From NCBI GenBank assembly GCA_963842975.1, contig CAWJIH010000009.1:310001-374000 (forward strand): 64,000 bases of DNA. The letters run 5' to 3'. Source of the DNA: JACJWR01 sp963842975. Its GTDB lineage: Bacteria; Actinomycetota; Actinomycetes; S36-B12; UBA10799. Every line of letters starts with the position of its first letter. The stretch's first letter is position 1. Positions 7,894 through 15,459 of this stretch are shown here, piece after piece. Below the pieces are notes generated by a model. That model was not told the DNA's origin and did not search any database. It saw nothing but the letters and a program-made list of their open reading frames with translations. A program made the translations under genes and the position numbers.

Positions 7894-10052
7894 AGGTGGG
7901 TATCCAGGAAGGCAGCTTGCGTGCGCAGCAGGTTGGCTGCGACTTCCGGCTGCGGGGTCATGTGGGTGACCCTCGTGAGCGGCAGCACGCTGTGGGCCTT
8001 ACCGGCGGTCAGTAGCGCGGCGGACATTTGCAGCGTGTGCGCTGCCACCACATTGTCATCTGCTAGCCCATGAATAAGAAGCAGCGGACGGGTCAGGGAA
8101 GGTGCGCGCCTGATCAGGTCGCTGACCTCGTAGTGGTCTGGCTGGGTGCGCGGATCACCGAGGTAACGCTCGGTGTAGCCGGTGTCGTAGAGGCACCAAT
8201 CCGTCACCGGCGCCCCGGCGACGGCCACCTGGAAACGGTCTGGCCGATCCAACACGGCCAGCGCCGCGAGATAGCCGCCGAATGACCATCCCATGATTCC
8301 AACGCGGCTGCCATCGACCAAGTCACCCAGTTCGGCCACCACGTGATCCAGCGCTTTCACCTGGTCGGCGAGCACTCGGGTAGCGAAGTCGCCGTGGATC
8401 AAACGCTCCCAAGAAGGGGAGACCCCTGGGGTGCCGGCGCCGTCGGCGATGATCACCGCGTAACCACGCTCGGCCCACCAGCGAGCTTCGATATAGGCGG
8501 GACCGGCGGCCATTGTCCGCTGGGCGTGAGGCCCGCCGTAGGGCAAGAGCAGGATCGGTAGCGCGTCCCGAGCGGGGGCATCGGCGGTGTCGATCCAGCT
8601 GGGAAGAATCACGGCGATTCGGATGCCGCCAACCCGATCGAGTTGGGGTCGGGCGACAGGTCCAGGTGCTTCTGCTCGGGAACCGATGGTCGCCAGCAAG
8701 GTCGCGTCGTCAGAGGTGAGCCGATGCACGTCGGTGCGCCAGGAGGCGTCGGCAAGCGTGGCCCCGGTGCAGGTCAGCAGCCCATGGCCGACCGTGGCCG
8801 TGAACCAGCCACCGCCGATCAAAGGCACTGTGGCGCCTTGTGGTTCGAGCCGAATGACATCGGAAGTTTCCGGGGTGGTGGCCACTCGCAGAATCACCCC
8901 GCCGTTTGCCTCGGTACCCACCACCGAACGCACCAGAAGGTCCGCAGGTGAGATCGCGGCGTCGTCTGCGTACAGCCGAAGTGTGTCCGCGTGGGAATCC
9001 CGACGAACGGTGAGGATTCGACCATCCGGCAATTCGGCAGGAGTGCCTGCGACCACGTCTACCCAGGCATCATCGCTCCACTCGGTGACAACTTCCGTCC
9101 CCGCCTCACTGGGGCGAAGTTCCGGCTGGCCAGCGCCGGCCGATTCGCCCATGGCAGGGTCGATGGCGACGATCGCGCTGGTGCGCTGGTCCCTGGTGAG
9201 TACCTGGGCCAGTACCTTGCGGTGCCCCCACGTCACCGACGCCAGATATTCGTAGGCGTGATCAGGTCCTACGGTGAGCACTGGCACCGGGTCGACATCC
9301 GGCGTCGAGGTGTCGATCAGCCACAACGACACCGTGGCATTTGTCGTGCCGGCCGCGGGATATTTGTGAGCCACAGGTGCCGAATCGGGGGCGGAGGGGT
9401 CGGAGATCCACCAGGTGGGCACGCTGGAATCGTCCACGCGCGCCACCAGCAGTTGCCGGCCCTCAGGTGACCACCAGAATCCGCGGTGGCGCCCGAGTTC
9501 TTCAGCAGCCACGAAATCCGCCAGCCCCCAGGTGGCTCCATCGTCAGGAGTGACCTGACGTGCCCAGGTGCCTTCGTAGTCGCACACCCACACGGAACCG
9601 CCACGGTTCCACGCGATCTCTCGTGACCCGGCCCTGGGGTCCACCACCGGGCCCGGAACCGGGAGGGTGCGCACTGACGACGAATCCTCGTCGAACTCAA
9701 CGCAATACAGTTCGCCGCCCAGGGCGAAGATCACTGCGGATCCATCGGGACGAATGTCGAAGGCGGTCAAGCCCGCACCGCCCTCGCGCAGCCGCTCGCG
9801 CCGGGCTCGTTCGGCAGCCGGCACCGTCACATCGTCGGCAGCAAGGCTCGATGCATCGACCAGCAGTGATTCCTGACCGGACTCTAAGTCCAGCGACCAC
9901 AGATCGGCTCGAGGGCTCTGCCCATGTGCCGAACGCAGAAAAACCAAGGAGCGCGCAGTGCGCGGCCGCACGTTGCGTGGCGCCCCGCGAGAAAACCTGC
10001 CGGTCTCGGCGTAGCGCAAGGGGAAGTCGTCTATCGAGCGATCGCCGGTCAC
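7842..10052 (-). CDS. S9-family prolyl oligopeptidase / dipeptidyl-peptidase IV-like
   Basis: Serine peptidase of 736 residues that probably cleaves small peptides after proline. The N-terminal two-thirds is a DPP-IV-type beta-propeller; the C-terminal alpha/beta-hydrolase domain has the nucleophile elbow GWSFGGY (Ser at about 590), HGLADDNV (Asp at about 665) and the catalytic His in VTHMTP (about 697). No signal peptide is evident, suggesting a cytosolic enzyme. The GTG at 10052 is chosen because it overlaps the stop of a small upstream gene as GTGA. A longer reading back to 10223 runs through that gene in another frame and is not family-like. Confidence 0.92.
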   Translation of the reverse strand: MTGDRSIDDFPLRYAETGRFSRGAPRNVRPRTARSLVFLRSAHGQSPRADLWSLDLESGQESLLVDASSLAADDVTVPAAERARRERLREGGAGLTAFDIRPDGSAVIFALGGELYCVEFDEDSSSVRTLPVPGPVVDPRAGSREIAWNRGGSVWVCDYEGTWARQVTPDDGATWGLADFVAAEELGRHRGFWWSPEGRQLLVARVDDSSVPTWWISDPSAPDSAPVAHKYPAAGTTNATVSLWLIDTSTPDVDPVPVLTVGPDHAYEYLASVTWGHRKVLAQVLTRDQRTSAIVAIDPAMGESAGAGQPELRPSEAGTEVVTEWSDDAWVDVVAGTPAELPDGRILTVRRDSHADTLRLYADDAAISPADLLVRSVVGTEANGGVILRVATTPETSDVIRLEPQGATVPLIGGGWFTATVGHGLLTCTGATLADASWRTDVHRLTSDDATLLATIGSRAEAPGPVARPQLDRVGGIRIAVILPSWIDTADAPARDALPILLLPYGGPHAQRTMAAGPAYIEARWWAERGYAVIIADGAGTPGVSPSWERLIHGDFATRVLADQVKALDHVVAELGDLVDGSRVGIMGWSFGGYLAALAVLDRPDRFQVAVAGAPVTDWCLYDTGYTERYLGDPRTQPDHYEVSDLIRRAPSLTRPLLLIHGLADDNVVAAHTLQMSAALLTAGKAHSVLPLTRVTHMTPQPEVAANLLRTQAAFLDTHLQPKGPPLRNANDSPAN

Positions 10053-10165
10053 GACAGCACAACGGTGAGAATCAAGCTGATCACCACCAGCACCAGTACG
10101 ATCCAGGCCACGATCTTGAAGATCGGCGCCTTGGTGGGGTCGTCGGCATCGTCGTCGAGAGGCAT
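10049..10165 (-). CDS. Small single-pass membrane protein coupled to the S9 peptidase
   Basis: A 38-residue protein: an acidic start (MPLDDDADDPTK) followed by a hydrophobic segment IVAWIVLVLVVISLILTVV, which is a likely single transmembrane helix. AGGA lies about seven bases before the ATG, and its stop overlaps the peptidase GTG by 4 bases (GTGA), the usual sign of translational coupling. The function is unknown; it could tether or modulate the peptidase. It is short, but its SD, overlap and clear topology argue that it is real. Confidence 0.7.
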   Translation of the reverse strand: MPLDDDADDPTKAPIFKIVAWIVLVLVVISLILTVVLS

Positions 10166-10259
10166 GGCACCATCCTGCCCCACGCGACGGGAAGAATCTG
10201 ACTTGTCCGGCGCCACCTTCCACCTATGTACATGCCCAGCCGTACTCGCGGCGTGGTCG

Positions 10260-10265
10260 TACAGT
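10260..10265 (+). promoter_or_regulatory. TACAGT, predicted -10 for leaderless mshB
   Basis: A TANNNT hexamer ends eight bases before the mshB ATG and there is no Shine-Dalgarno, so transcription probably starts at or next to the start codon. Confidence 0.5.
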
Positions 10266-10273
10266 GTCGTCCC

Positions 10274-11170
10274 ATGACTGCATCCGCCCACGCCGATCGG
10301 CGCCTGCTCTTGGTCCATGCCCACCCGGATGACGAAACCTTGACGACCGGCGCGACGATGGCCGCCTACGCCGCTGATGGCGTGCACGTGACGTTGCTGA
10401 CCTGCACCCTTGGGGAAGAGGGGGAGGTGCTGCTGGCGGACAAGGCCCATCTCGCGGCCCACGAAGAAGATGCGCTTGGCCCGCACCGGGCAGCGGAGTT
10501 GGCTGCTGCAGTGGCGGCGCTCGGGATCGCCGAGCAGCGCCAACTCGGCGGCCCTGGCCGCTACCGCGACAGCGGCATGGTGGGAACCCCCGCCAACGAA
10601 CGACCCGACAACTTTTGGCACGCCGACCTGCTCGAAGCCGCAAGTGAGCTAGTGGCTGTGATCCGGGAACTGCGGCCGCAAGTGGTCATCACCTATGACG
10701 ATTTCGGAGGGTACGGCCACCCCGACCACATCCAAGCCCACCGGGTCACCACCTACGCGGTGATGTTGGCCGGGGTGCCCTCCTTTCGGACTGATTTGGG
10801 CGAACCCTGGTCGGTGTCGAAGATGTACTGGACTGCGTTTCCGCGCCAGGTGATGATCGACGCCATGGCCGCGGTGCCGGAGGAAAACCGCCGGGAGTTG
10901 TTTGGCGACGTGGACGTCGCCGAGGCGCCGTTCCTGATTGACGACGCCCTGGTCACGACCCGTATCGATGGGGTGGCGTTCCTGCCGCAGAAGCTTGCAG
11001 CCATGCGGGCACACGCATCCCAAATCGATATGGAAGGTCCATTTTTCGCGATGTCGGCAGTTGCCGGCCCGGAGGCGTTGGGGCTTGAGCACTACCGGTT
11101 GGTGCTCGGAGAGTTGGGGCCTGTCTCGGCCGACGGATTCGAGACCGACGTGTTCGCTGGGCTTGCCTGA
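10274..11170 (+). CDS. mshB: N-acetyl-GlcN-inositol deacetylase (mycothiol biosynthesis)
   Basis: Zinc deacetylase that frees GlcN-Ins from GlcNAc-Ins, the second chemical step of mycothiol synthesis. The 298-residue protein belongs to the LmbE/PIG-L fold, with AHPDDE at 16-21 and GHPDH at 148-152 providing the metal ligands. Length and the GxYGHPDHI context fit MshB and its paralogue Mca; the shorter C-terminus and the EEGEVL segment favour MshB. The ATG at 10274 gives the family N-terminus. A mycoredoxin gene at 62186-62449 shows that mycothiol is used in this organism. Confidence 0.88.
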   Translation: MTASAHADRRLLLVHAHPDDETLTTGATMAAYAADGVHVTLLTCTLGEEGEVLLADKAHLAAHEEDALGPHRAAELAAAVAALGIAEQRQLGGPGRYRDSGMVGTPANERPDNFWHADLLEAASELVAVIRELRPQVVITYDDFGGYGHPDHIQAHRVTTYAVMLAGVPSFRTDLGEPWSVSKMYWTAFPRQVMIDAMAAVPEENRRELFGDVDVAEAPFLIDDALVTTRIDGVAFLPQKLAAMRAHASQIDMEGPFFAMSAVAGPEALGLEHYRLVLGELGPVSADGFETDVFAGLA

Positions 11171-11206
11171 GGCTTTCCCGGAGTGTGCGCTTCGCTGCGG
11201 GCCGAG

Positions 11207-11212
11207 TAGCCT
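11207..11212 (+). promoter_or_regulatory. TAGCCT, predicted -10 for leaderless flavin reductase gene
   Basis: TANNNT hexamer six bases before the GTG at 11219; no Shine-Dalgarno is present in the interval. Confidence 0.5.
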
Positions 11213-11218
11213 CGGGGC

Positions 11219-11731
11219 GTGCAACTTGACCCAGGCGATCCGACGGCATTCCGTCGGGTCCTCGCTCGCTACGCCACCGGCGTCGTGGTGGTAAGCGTCG
11301 CCGTGGATGGCGTCGATCATGCGATGACGGCCAATTCGTTTGCCTCGGTATCGCTTGATCCGCCGCTGGTCCTGGTGTGCGTGGAACGTCGCGCGCGCTT
11401 CCACAGCGCTGTCACGAGTGCGAATACCTGGGCCATCAGCATCTTGGGGGGTCCGTCCCGGGAAGCGGCATCGTGGTTCGCAACCCGCGGACGTCCGTTG
11501 CGAGGCCAGTTCGCCGGCTTTCCCACCACGAGGGGAACCGCCAGCGGGGCCTTGATGCTCGATGACGCCCTGGGTCGCATGGAATGCGCCACGGAGGCCA
11601 TCCACCCGGGGGGTGACCACGACATCGTGGTGGGCCGAGTGGTGGCCATGGACTTGACTGAGGACGGTTCCGATGAAATCGGGCCGCTGATCTACTACCG
11701 GCACGGCTTCCGCAGCCCGCCGTCGGAATAG
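11219..11731 (+). CDS. Flavin reductase family protein (FMN-binding split barrel)
   Basis: Predicted NAD(P)H:flavin oxidoreductase, the small component that feeds reduced FMN or FAD to a monooxygenase. The 170-residue protein has the family pattern: an N-terminal FRRVLARYATGVVVVS, then AMTANSFASVSLDPPLVLVCV (the flavin-binding Asn-Ser-Phe strand), and a C-terminal GRV...PLIYYRHGF. No partner monooxygenase is nearby, so the in vivo acceptor is unknown. Confidence 0.88.
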   Translation: MQLDPGDPTAFRRVLARYATGVVVVSVAVDGVDHAMTANSFASVSLDPPLVLVCVERRARFHSAVTSANTWAISILGGPSREAASWFATRGRPLRGQFAGFPTTRGTASGALMLDDALGRMECATEAIHPGGDHDIVVGRVVAMDLTEDGSDEIGPLIYYRHGFRSPPSE

Positions 11732-11908
11732 CGGGCGCTCCCATAACCGTCCTGGCGGCCTCGGGCTCATATGTGTTTGGTAGCACTACGATTCAGCGCG
11801 AGGCACAAGGCACGATCGGGGCTAGGATTCGAAGTGGAGTTTGGCGTTGCAGAGTCGCCCAACCCCCACAGTTGGCACCCAACAGGGTAGGCAGAGGAGG
11901 CAGGTCTG

Positions 11909-12235
11909 ATGACATACGTGATTGCAGAACCATGCGTGGACGTTAAGGACAGGTCCTGCATCGAAGAGTGTCCGGTGGACTGCATCTACGAGGGTGATCG
12001 GATGCTCTACATCCAGCCTGACGAATGCGTCGACTGCGGGGCGTGCGAGCCGGTGTGTCCGGTGGAGGCGATCTTCTACGAAGACGATGTACCCGAGGAG
12101 TGGAACGATTTCACCGCGGCCAACGCCGAGTTCTTCGACGACTTGGGTTCCCCCGGTGGCGCCGCGAAGCTTGGCCACATCAAGCAGGACGCACCGCTGG
12201 TGTCCGCGCTGCCCGCGGGCATTAACGCCGAGTGA
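11909..12235 (+). CDS. fdxA: 7Fe ferredoxin
   Basis: Soluble electron carrier of 108 residues. The first cluster region has CIEECPVDCIYEGDR and the second CVDCGACEPVCPVEAIF, the usual arrangement for one [3Fe-4S] and one [4Fe-4S] cluster, with an acidic C-terminal extension of the actinobacterial FdxA/FdxC type. A GAGGAGG Shine-Dalgarno precedes the ATG. Its stop overlaps the GTG of dapC by 4 bases; this ferredoxin-dapC pair is conserved in actinobacteria (fdxC-Rv1178 in M. tuberculosis). Confidence 0.95.
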   Translation: MTYVIAEPCVDVKDRSCIEECPVDCIYEGDRMLYIQPDECVDCGACEPVCPVEAIFYEDDVPEEWNDFTAANAEFFDDLGSPGGAAKLGHIKQDAPLVSALPAGINAE

Positions 12236-13332
12236 CCCTGGCCAGTCCGCAACTGCCGGACTTTCCCTGGGACTCCCTAGCCGGAGCTAAAGCGCTCGCC
12301 AGCGAACACCCTGGAGGCATTGTCGACCTCAGCGTGGGCACGCCGGTGGATCCAACCCCGCGCGTGGTGCAAACGGCTTTGGCCGACGCTTCGGACGCTC
12401 CGGGATATCCCACCACCCACGGCACCGAAGAATTGCGCACCGCAATCGCTGGTTGGCTCCGGCGGCGACGAGGCGTCAACGTGGCCCCGACGGCGATTCT
12501 GCCGGTGATCGGAACCAAAGAACTGGTGGCCTGGTTGCCGAGCATGCTGGGCGTCACTGGAGTAGTCGGTTTCCCGGAGTTGGCCTACCCGACCTACGAG
12601 GTGGGGGCTCGGTTGGCGGGCGCCGAGCCGGTGCGGGGTGATTCCACGCTCGGTTGGGGTCCGAGTGGCCCCGACTTGTTGTGGTTGAATTCGCCCGCGA
12701 ACCCAACCGGGGCAGTTCTCGGGGAGGCTCACCTGGCGAAAGTCGTGGAATGGGCGCGCAGCCGAAGCACCGTGATCGCCTCGGACGAGTGCTATGCAGG
12801 TTTGGAGTGGGAAGCCGAGGCCCCGTCGCTACTCGCGACCCGCATCACCGGTGATGACCACTCCGGGCTGCTGATGGTCCACTCATTGTCCAAGCGCAGC
12901 AACATGGCCGGATATCGCTTCGGCTTCGTGGCTGGTGATCCGGAACTCGTCGCGCGGCTGCTTGGGGTGGCCAAGCACGCCGGAATGATCGTGCCCGCTC
13001 CCGTGCAAGCGGCCGCGACCGCTGCCTACAACGACGATGCTCATGCGTTGGCTCAGGCCGACCGCTATGCGGAACGTCGCGCGGTGCTGCTGCCGGCAGT
13101 GCTCGATGCGGGCTTCAGGGTTGATCACTCTGAAGCAAGCCTGTACTTGTGGGTCACCGAGGGCAGAAACTGTCGGGAGACTGTCGAACGGCTGGCAGGG
13201 CTCGGGATCCTCGTTGCGCCGGGTGACTTCTACGGAATCCTTGGCGAACAACACGTCCGGATCGCGTTGACAGCCTCGGATGAACGCATCGCAGAGGCCG
13301 CCCGGCGGTTCCGCGAACACGGCGTTGCCTGA
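12232..13332 (+). CDS. dapC: Succinyldiaminopimelate aminotransferase
   Basis: PLP enzyme that transaminates N-succinyl-2-amino-6-ketopimelate with glutamate in the succinylase route to diaminopimelate and lysine. The 366-residue fold-type I aminotransferase shows NSPANPTG, the SDECYAG Asp/Tyr pair and the Schiff-base lysine in SLSKRSNMAGYRFGF (Lys at about 221). The start GTG overlaps the fdxA stop (GTGA). The function is supported by the known fdx-dapC pairing and by dapD and dapE elsewhere in the window. Confidence 0.9.
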   Translation: MTLASPQLPDFPWDSLAGAKALASEHPGGIVDLSVGTPVDPTPRVVQTALADASDAPGYPTTHGTEELRTAIAGWLRRRRGVNVAPTAILPVIGTKELVAWLPSMLGVTGVVGFPELAYPTYEVGARLAGAEPVRGDSTLGWGPSGPDLLWLNSPANPTGAVLGEAHLAKVVEWARSRSTVIASDECYAGLEWEAEAPSLLATRITGDDHSGLLMVHSLSKRSNMAGYRFGFVAGDPELVARLLGVAKHAGMIVPAPVQAAATAAYNDDAHALAQADRYAERRAVLLPAVLDAGFRVDHSEASLYLWVTEGRNCRETVERLAGLGILVAPGDFYGILGEQHVRIALTASDERIAEAARRFREHGVA

Positions 13333-13398
13333 GTCGGAGCAGTCCCAACCTAGGGCAATTAGGTCGAAAGTCCCTCCCCAACAATGCCTCTGGCGTAC

Positions 13399-13404
13399 TA
13401 ACGT
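13399..13404 (+). promoter_or_regulatory. TAACGT, predicted -10 for leaderless gltA
   Basis: TANNNT hexamer six bases before the gltA ATG, with no Shine-Dalgarno. Confidence 0.5.
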
Positions 13405-13410
13405 GGCCGC

Positions 13411-14697
13411 ATGACCGATGCCACCTTGAACCATCCGCGCGGATCACTGGAACTCCCGTACGTACCCTCAACAGAAGGTGAATCGGGCCTCGACGTCTCA
13501 TCTCTGCTCAGAAGAACCGGCGATGTCGCGTACGACCCCGGCTTCGTCAACACCGCATCCTGCTCGTCGGCGATCACCTTCATCAACGGAGACGTGGGCA
13601 TTCTGCGGTATCGCGGCTATCCGATTGAGCAACTCGCAGAGCACTCCACTTACTTGGAGACTGCCTACTTGCTGATCAACGGTTCGCTGCCGACGGCCGA
13701 CGAACTAGCGGGTTTTGAAGGTTGGATCTCCAAGCACACAATGCTTCACGAGGATCTCAAGCGCTTCTTCCAGGGTTTCCCGTCCGACGCTCACCCCATG
13801 CCGGTGCTGTCCAGCGCAGTCAGTGCCATTAGCACCTTCTACCAGGATTCGCTGGACCCGTTCGACCCCAAGCAGGTGGAGGTGTCCACCATTCGGCTGC
13901 TTGCCAAGTTGCCGACGATCGCCGCCTACGCGCACCGCACCTCGCTGGGTCAGCCGCTGCTCTACCCGGATAACTCACTGAGCCTGGTCGAGAACTTCCT
14001 GCGGATGACGTTCGGGTGGCCGGCAGAGCCCTACGAAGTGGATCCGGTGTTGGTTCGAGCATTGGACATGCTGCTGATCCTGCACTCCGACCACGAGCAA
14101 AACTGTTCAACCTCCACGGTGCGTTTGGTCGGTTCCAGCCACGCGAACCTCTTTGCCAGCGTGAGCGCCGGAATCAATGCATTGTTCGGCCCACTGCACG
14201 GCGGAGCAAACCAGGCCGTGTTGGAGATGCTGCAGCGCATCCATGAATCCGACGATGACGTGGCGAGTTTTGTGAGCAAGGTGAAGGACAAATCCTCCGG
14301 TACCAAACTCATGGGCTTCGGCCACCGGGTCTACAAGAACTATGATCCGCGCGCCACGATTGTCAAAGCCATGGCCGACCAGGTGCTCAACCACCTCAAG
14401 ATTGACGACCCGCTGTTGAACATCGCCCGACAGCTTGAGGAAACGGCCCTGGCCGATGACTTCTTCATCTCCCGCAAGCTCTACCCGAATGTGGATTTCT
14501 ACACCGGGCTGATCTACAAGGCGATGGGCTTCCCGAACAACATGTTCACGGTCTTGTTTGCGCTGGGTCGGCTGCCTGGCTGGATCGCCCAGTGGCGGGA
14601 GATGATTTTGGACCCGACCACCAAGATCGGCCGTCCGCGCCAGGTCTACATCGGCGAAACGGAGCGCAACTACGTACCCCTCGCCGAACGCGGGTAG
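13411..14697 (+). CDS. gltA: Citrate synthase (type II)
   Basis: Condenses acetyl-CoA and oxaloacetate to citrate, the entry step of the TCA cycle. The 428-residue length and N-terminal beta domain (DPGFVNTASCSSAITFINGDVGILRY region) mark the hexameric type II form. Active-site motifs are SDHEQNCSTSTVRLVGSS, GPLHGGANQ and GFGHRVYKNYDPRA (around residue 305), with the catalytic Asp in YPNVDFYTGL. It stands alone. A 24-bp unit spanning its last codons and stop is tandemly duplicated just downstream. Confidence 0.97.
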   Translation: MTDATLNHPRGSLELPYVPSTEGESGLDVSSLLRRTGDVAYDPGFVNTASCSSAITFINGDVGILRYRGYPIEQLAEHSTYLETAYLLINGSLPTADELAGFEGWISKHTMLHEDLKRFFQGFPSDAHPMPVLSSAVSAISTFYQDSLDPFDPKQVEVSTIRLLAKLPTIAAYAHRTSLGQPLLYPDNSLSLVENFLRMTFGWPAEPYEVDPVLVRALDMLLILHSDHEQNCSTSTVRLVGSSHANLFASVSAGINALFGPLHGGANQAVLEMLQRIHESDDDVASFVSKVKDKSSGTKLMGFGHRVYKNYDPRATIVKAMADQVLNHLKIDDPLLNIARQLEETALADDFFISRKLYPNVDFYTGLIYKAMGFPNNMFTVLFALGRLPGWIAQWREMILDPTTKIGRPRQVYIGETERNYVPLAERG

Positions 14698-14734
14698 CCA
14701 GCAGTTGCACAACGCGAGTAGCCAGCAGTTGTAC
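14687..14734 (+). repeat. 24-bp tandem duplication across the gltA stop codon
   Basis: Two adjacent 24-base units (14687-14710 and 14711-14734) differ at two positions only. The first contains the last residues and the TAG stop of gltA; the second is an untranslated copy. The unit length is a multiple of three, so readthrough would meet the second stop in frame. Confidence 0.85.
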
Positions 14735-14807
14735 AACAGGCAAACCGGAGGGAAGCGGTGCTGCTCGGCCTCACCGGGGGTCGGTGCTTGCTGGTTGAAT
14801 CGTGTCC

Positions 14808-15449
14808 ATGCGGATTGACATCCTGGTCTATGACGGCAATGACGAACTCGACGTCGTGGGCCCGTTCGAAGTTTTCCGCCTCGCTGGGGAGTCCGTGAAG
14901 TTGAAGTCACGGCTGGTGACGCTGTGGCCGCAAAGCAGGGTCAAAGGGTCCCACGGGTTGAGGTTCAAACCGGATGCGTATCTGCTGGAAGAGGGACAAG
15001 GCGCCAAGAAGATGGCTCGCCGGAAGAACTGGCCGGATGCGATTCTGGTGCCCGGTGGAGGGTGGAACGACAAGGGTGCCAAGGCCGGGGTGCGGATTCA
15101 GGCAGAGCTTGGCGACATCCCAACGTTTCTCCGGATCGCTCGCCGGTCGGTGCCCACACTCGCCGGGGTGTGCACTGGTGTGATGCTGCTCGCGGAGGCC
15201 GGGGTCATCGGAAAGCGGCCGGCCACAACCCACGCCACCGCCTTGGCTGACCTTGCAGCGGCGGGGGCGAAGGTGAGCCAGGATCGGGTCGTCGACGATG
15301 GGGACTTGGTGACCTGCGGGGGAGTGACCAGCGGGATCGATCTGGCATTGTGGCTGGTCGAGCGGGAGTTCGGCCAGGCGTTGGCAGACGACATTGCAAC
15401 CACCTTGGAGTATCAGCGGTGGCGGCCAGCGCAGCCCGCTGAGCCCTAG
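14808..15449 (+). CDS. DJ-1/PfpI family protein
   Basis: Protein of 213 residues with the class I glutamine-amidotransferase-like fold of DJ-1, PfpI and the amidase domain of AraC-type regulators. The nucleophile elbow is GVCTGVMLLAEAG, with the preceding DAILVPGGGWND and the C-terminal TCGGVTSGIDLALWLVER that are typical of isonitrile-hydratase or ThiJ-like members. No DNA-binding domain is attached. The substrate is unknown. A GTG two codons upstream (14802) is an alternative start. Confidence 0.87.
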   Translation: MRIDILVYDGNDELDVVGPFEVFRLAGESVKLKSRLVTLWPQSRVKGSHGLRFKPDAYLLEEGQGAKKMARRKNWPDAILVPGGGWNDKGAKAGVRIQAELGDIPTFLRIARRSVPTLAGVCTGVMLLAEAGVIGKRPATTHATALADLAAAGAKVSQDRVVDDGDLVTCGGVTSGIDLALWLVEREFGQALADDIATTLEYQRWRPAQPAEP

Positions 15450-15452
15450 ACT
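15447..15452 (+). promoter_or_regulatory. TAGACT, predicted -10 for leaderless antiporter gene
   Basis: TANNNT hexamer seven bases before the GTG at 15460; no Shine-Dalgarno. It overlaps the stop codon of the upstream DJ-1-like gene (TAG at 15447-15449). Confidence 0.5.
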
Positions 15453-15459
15453 GGGCTAG

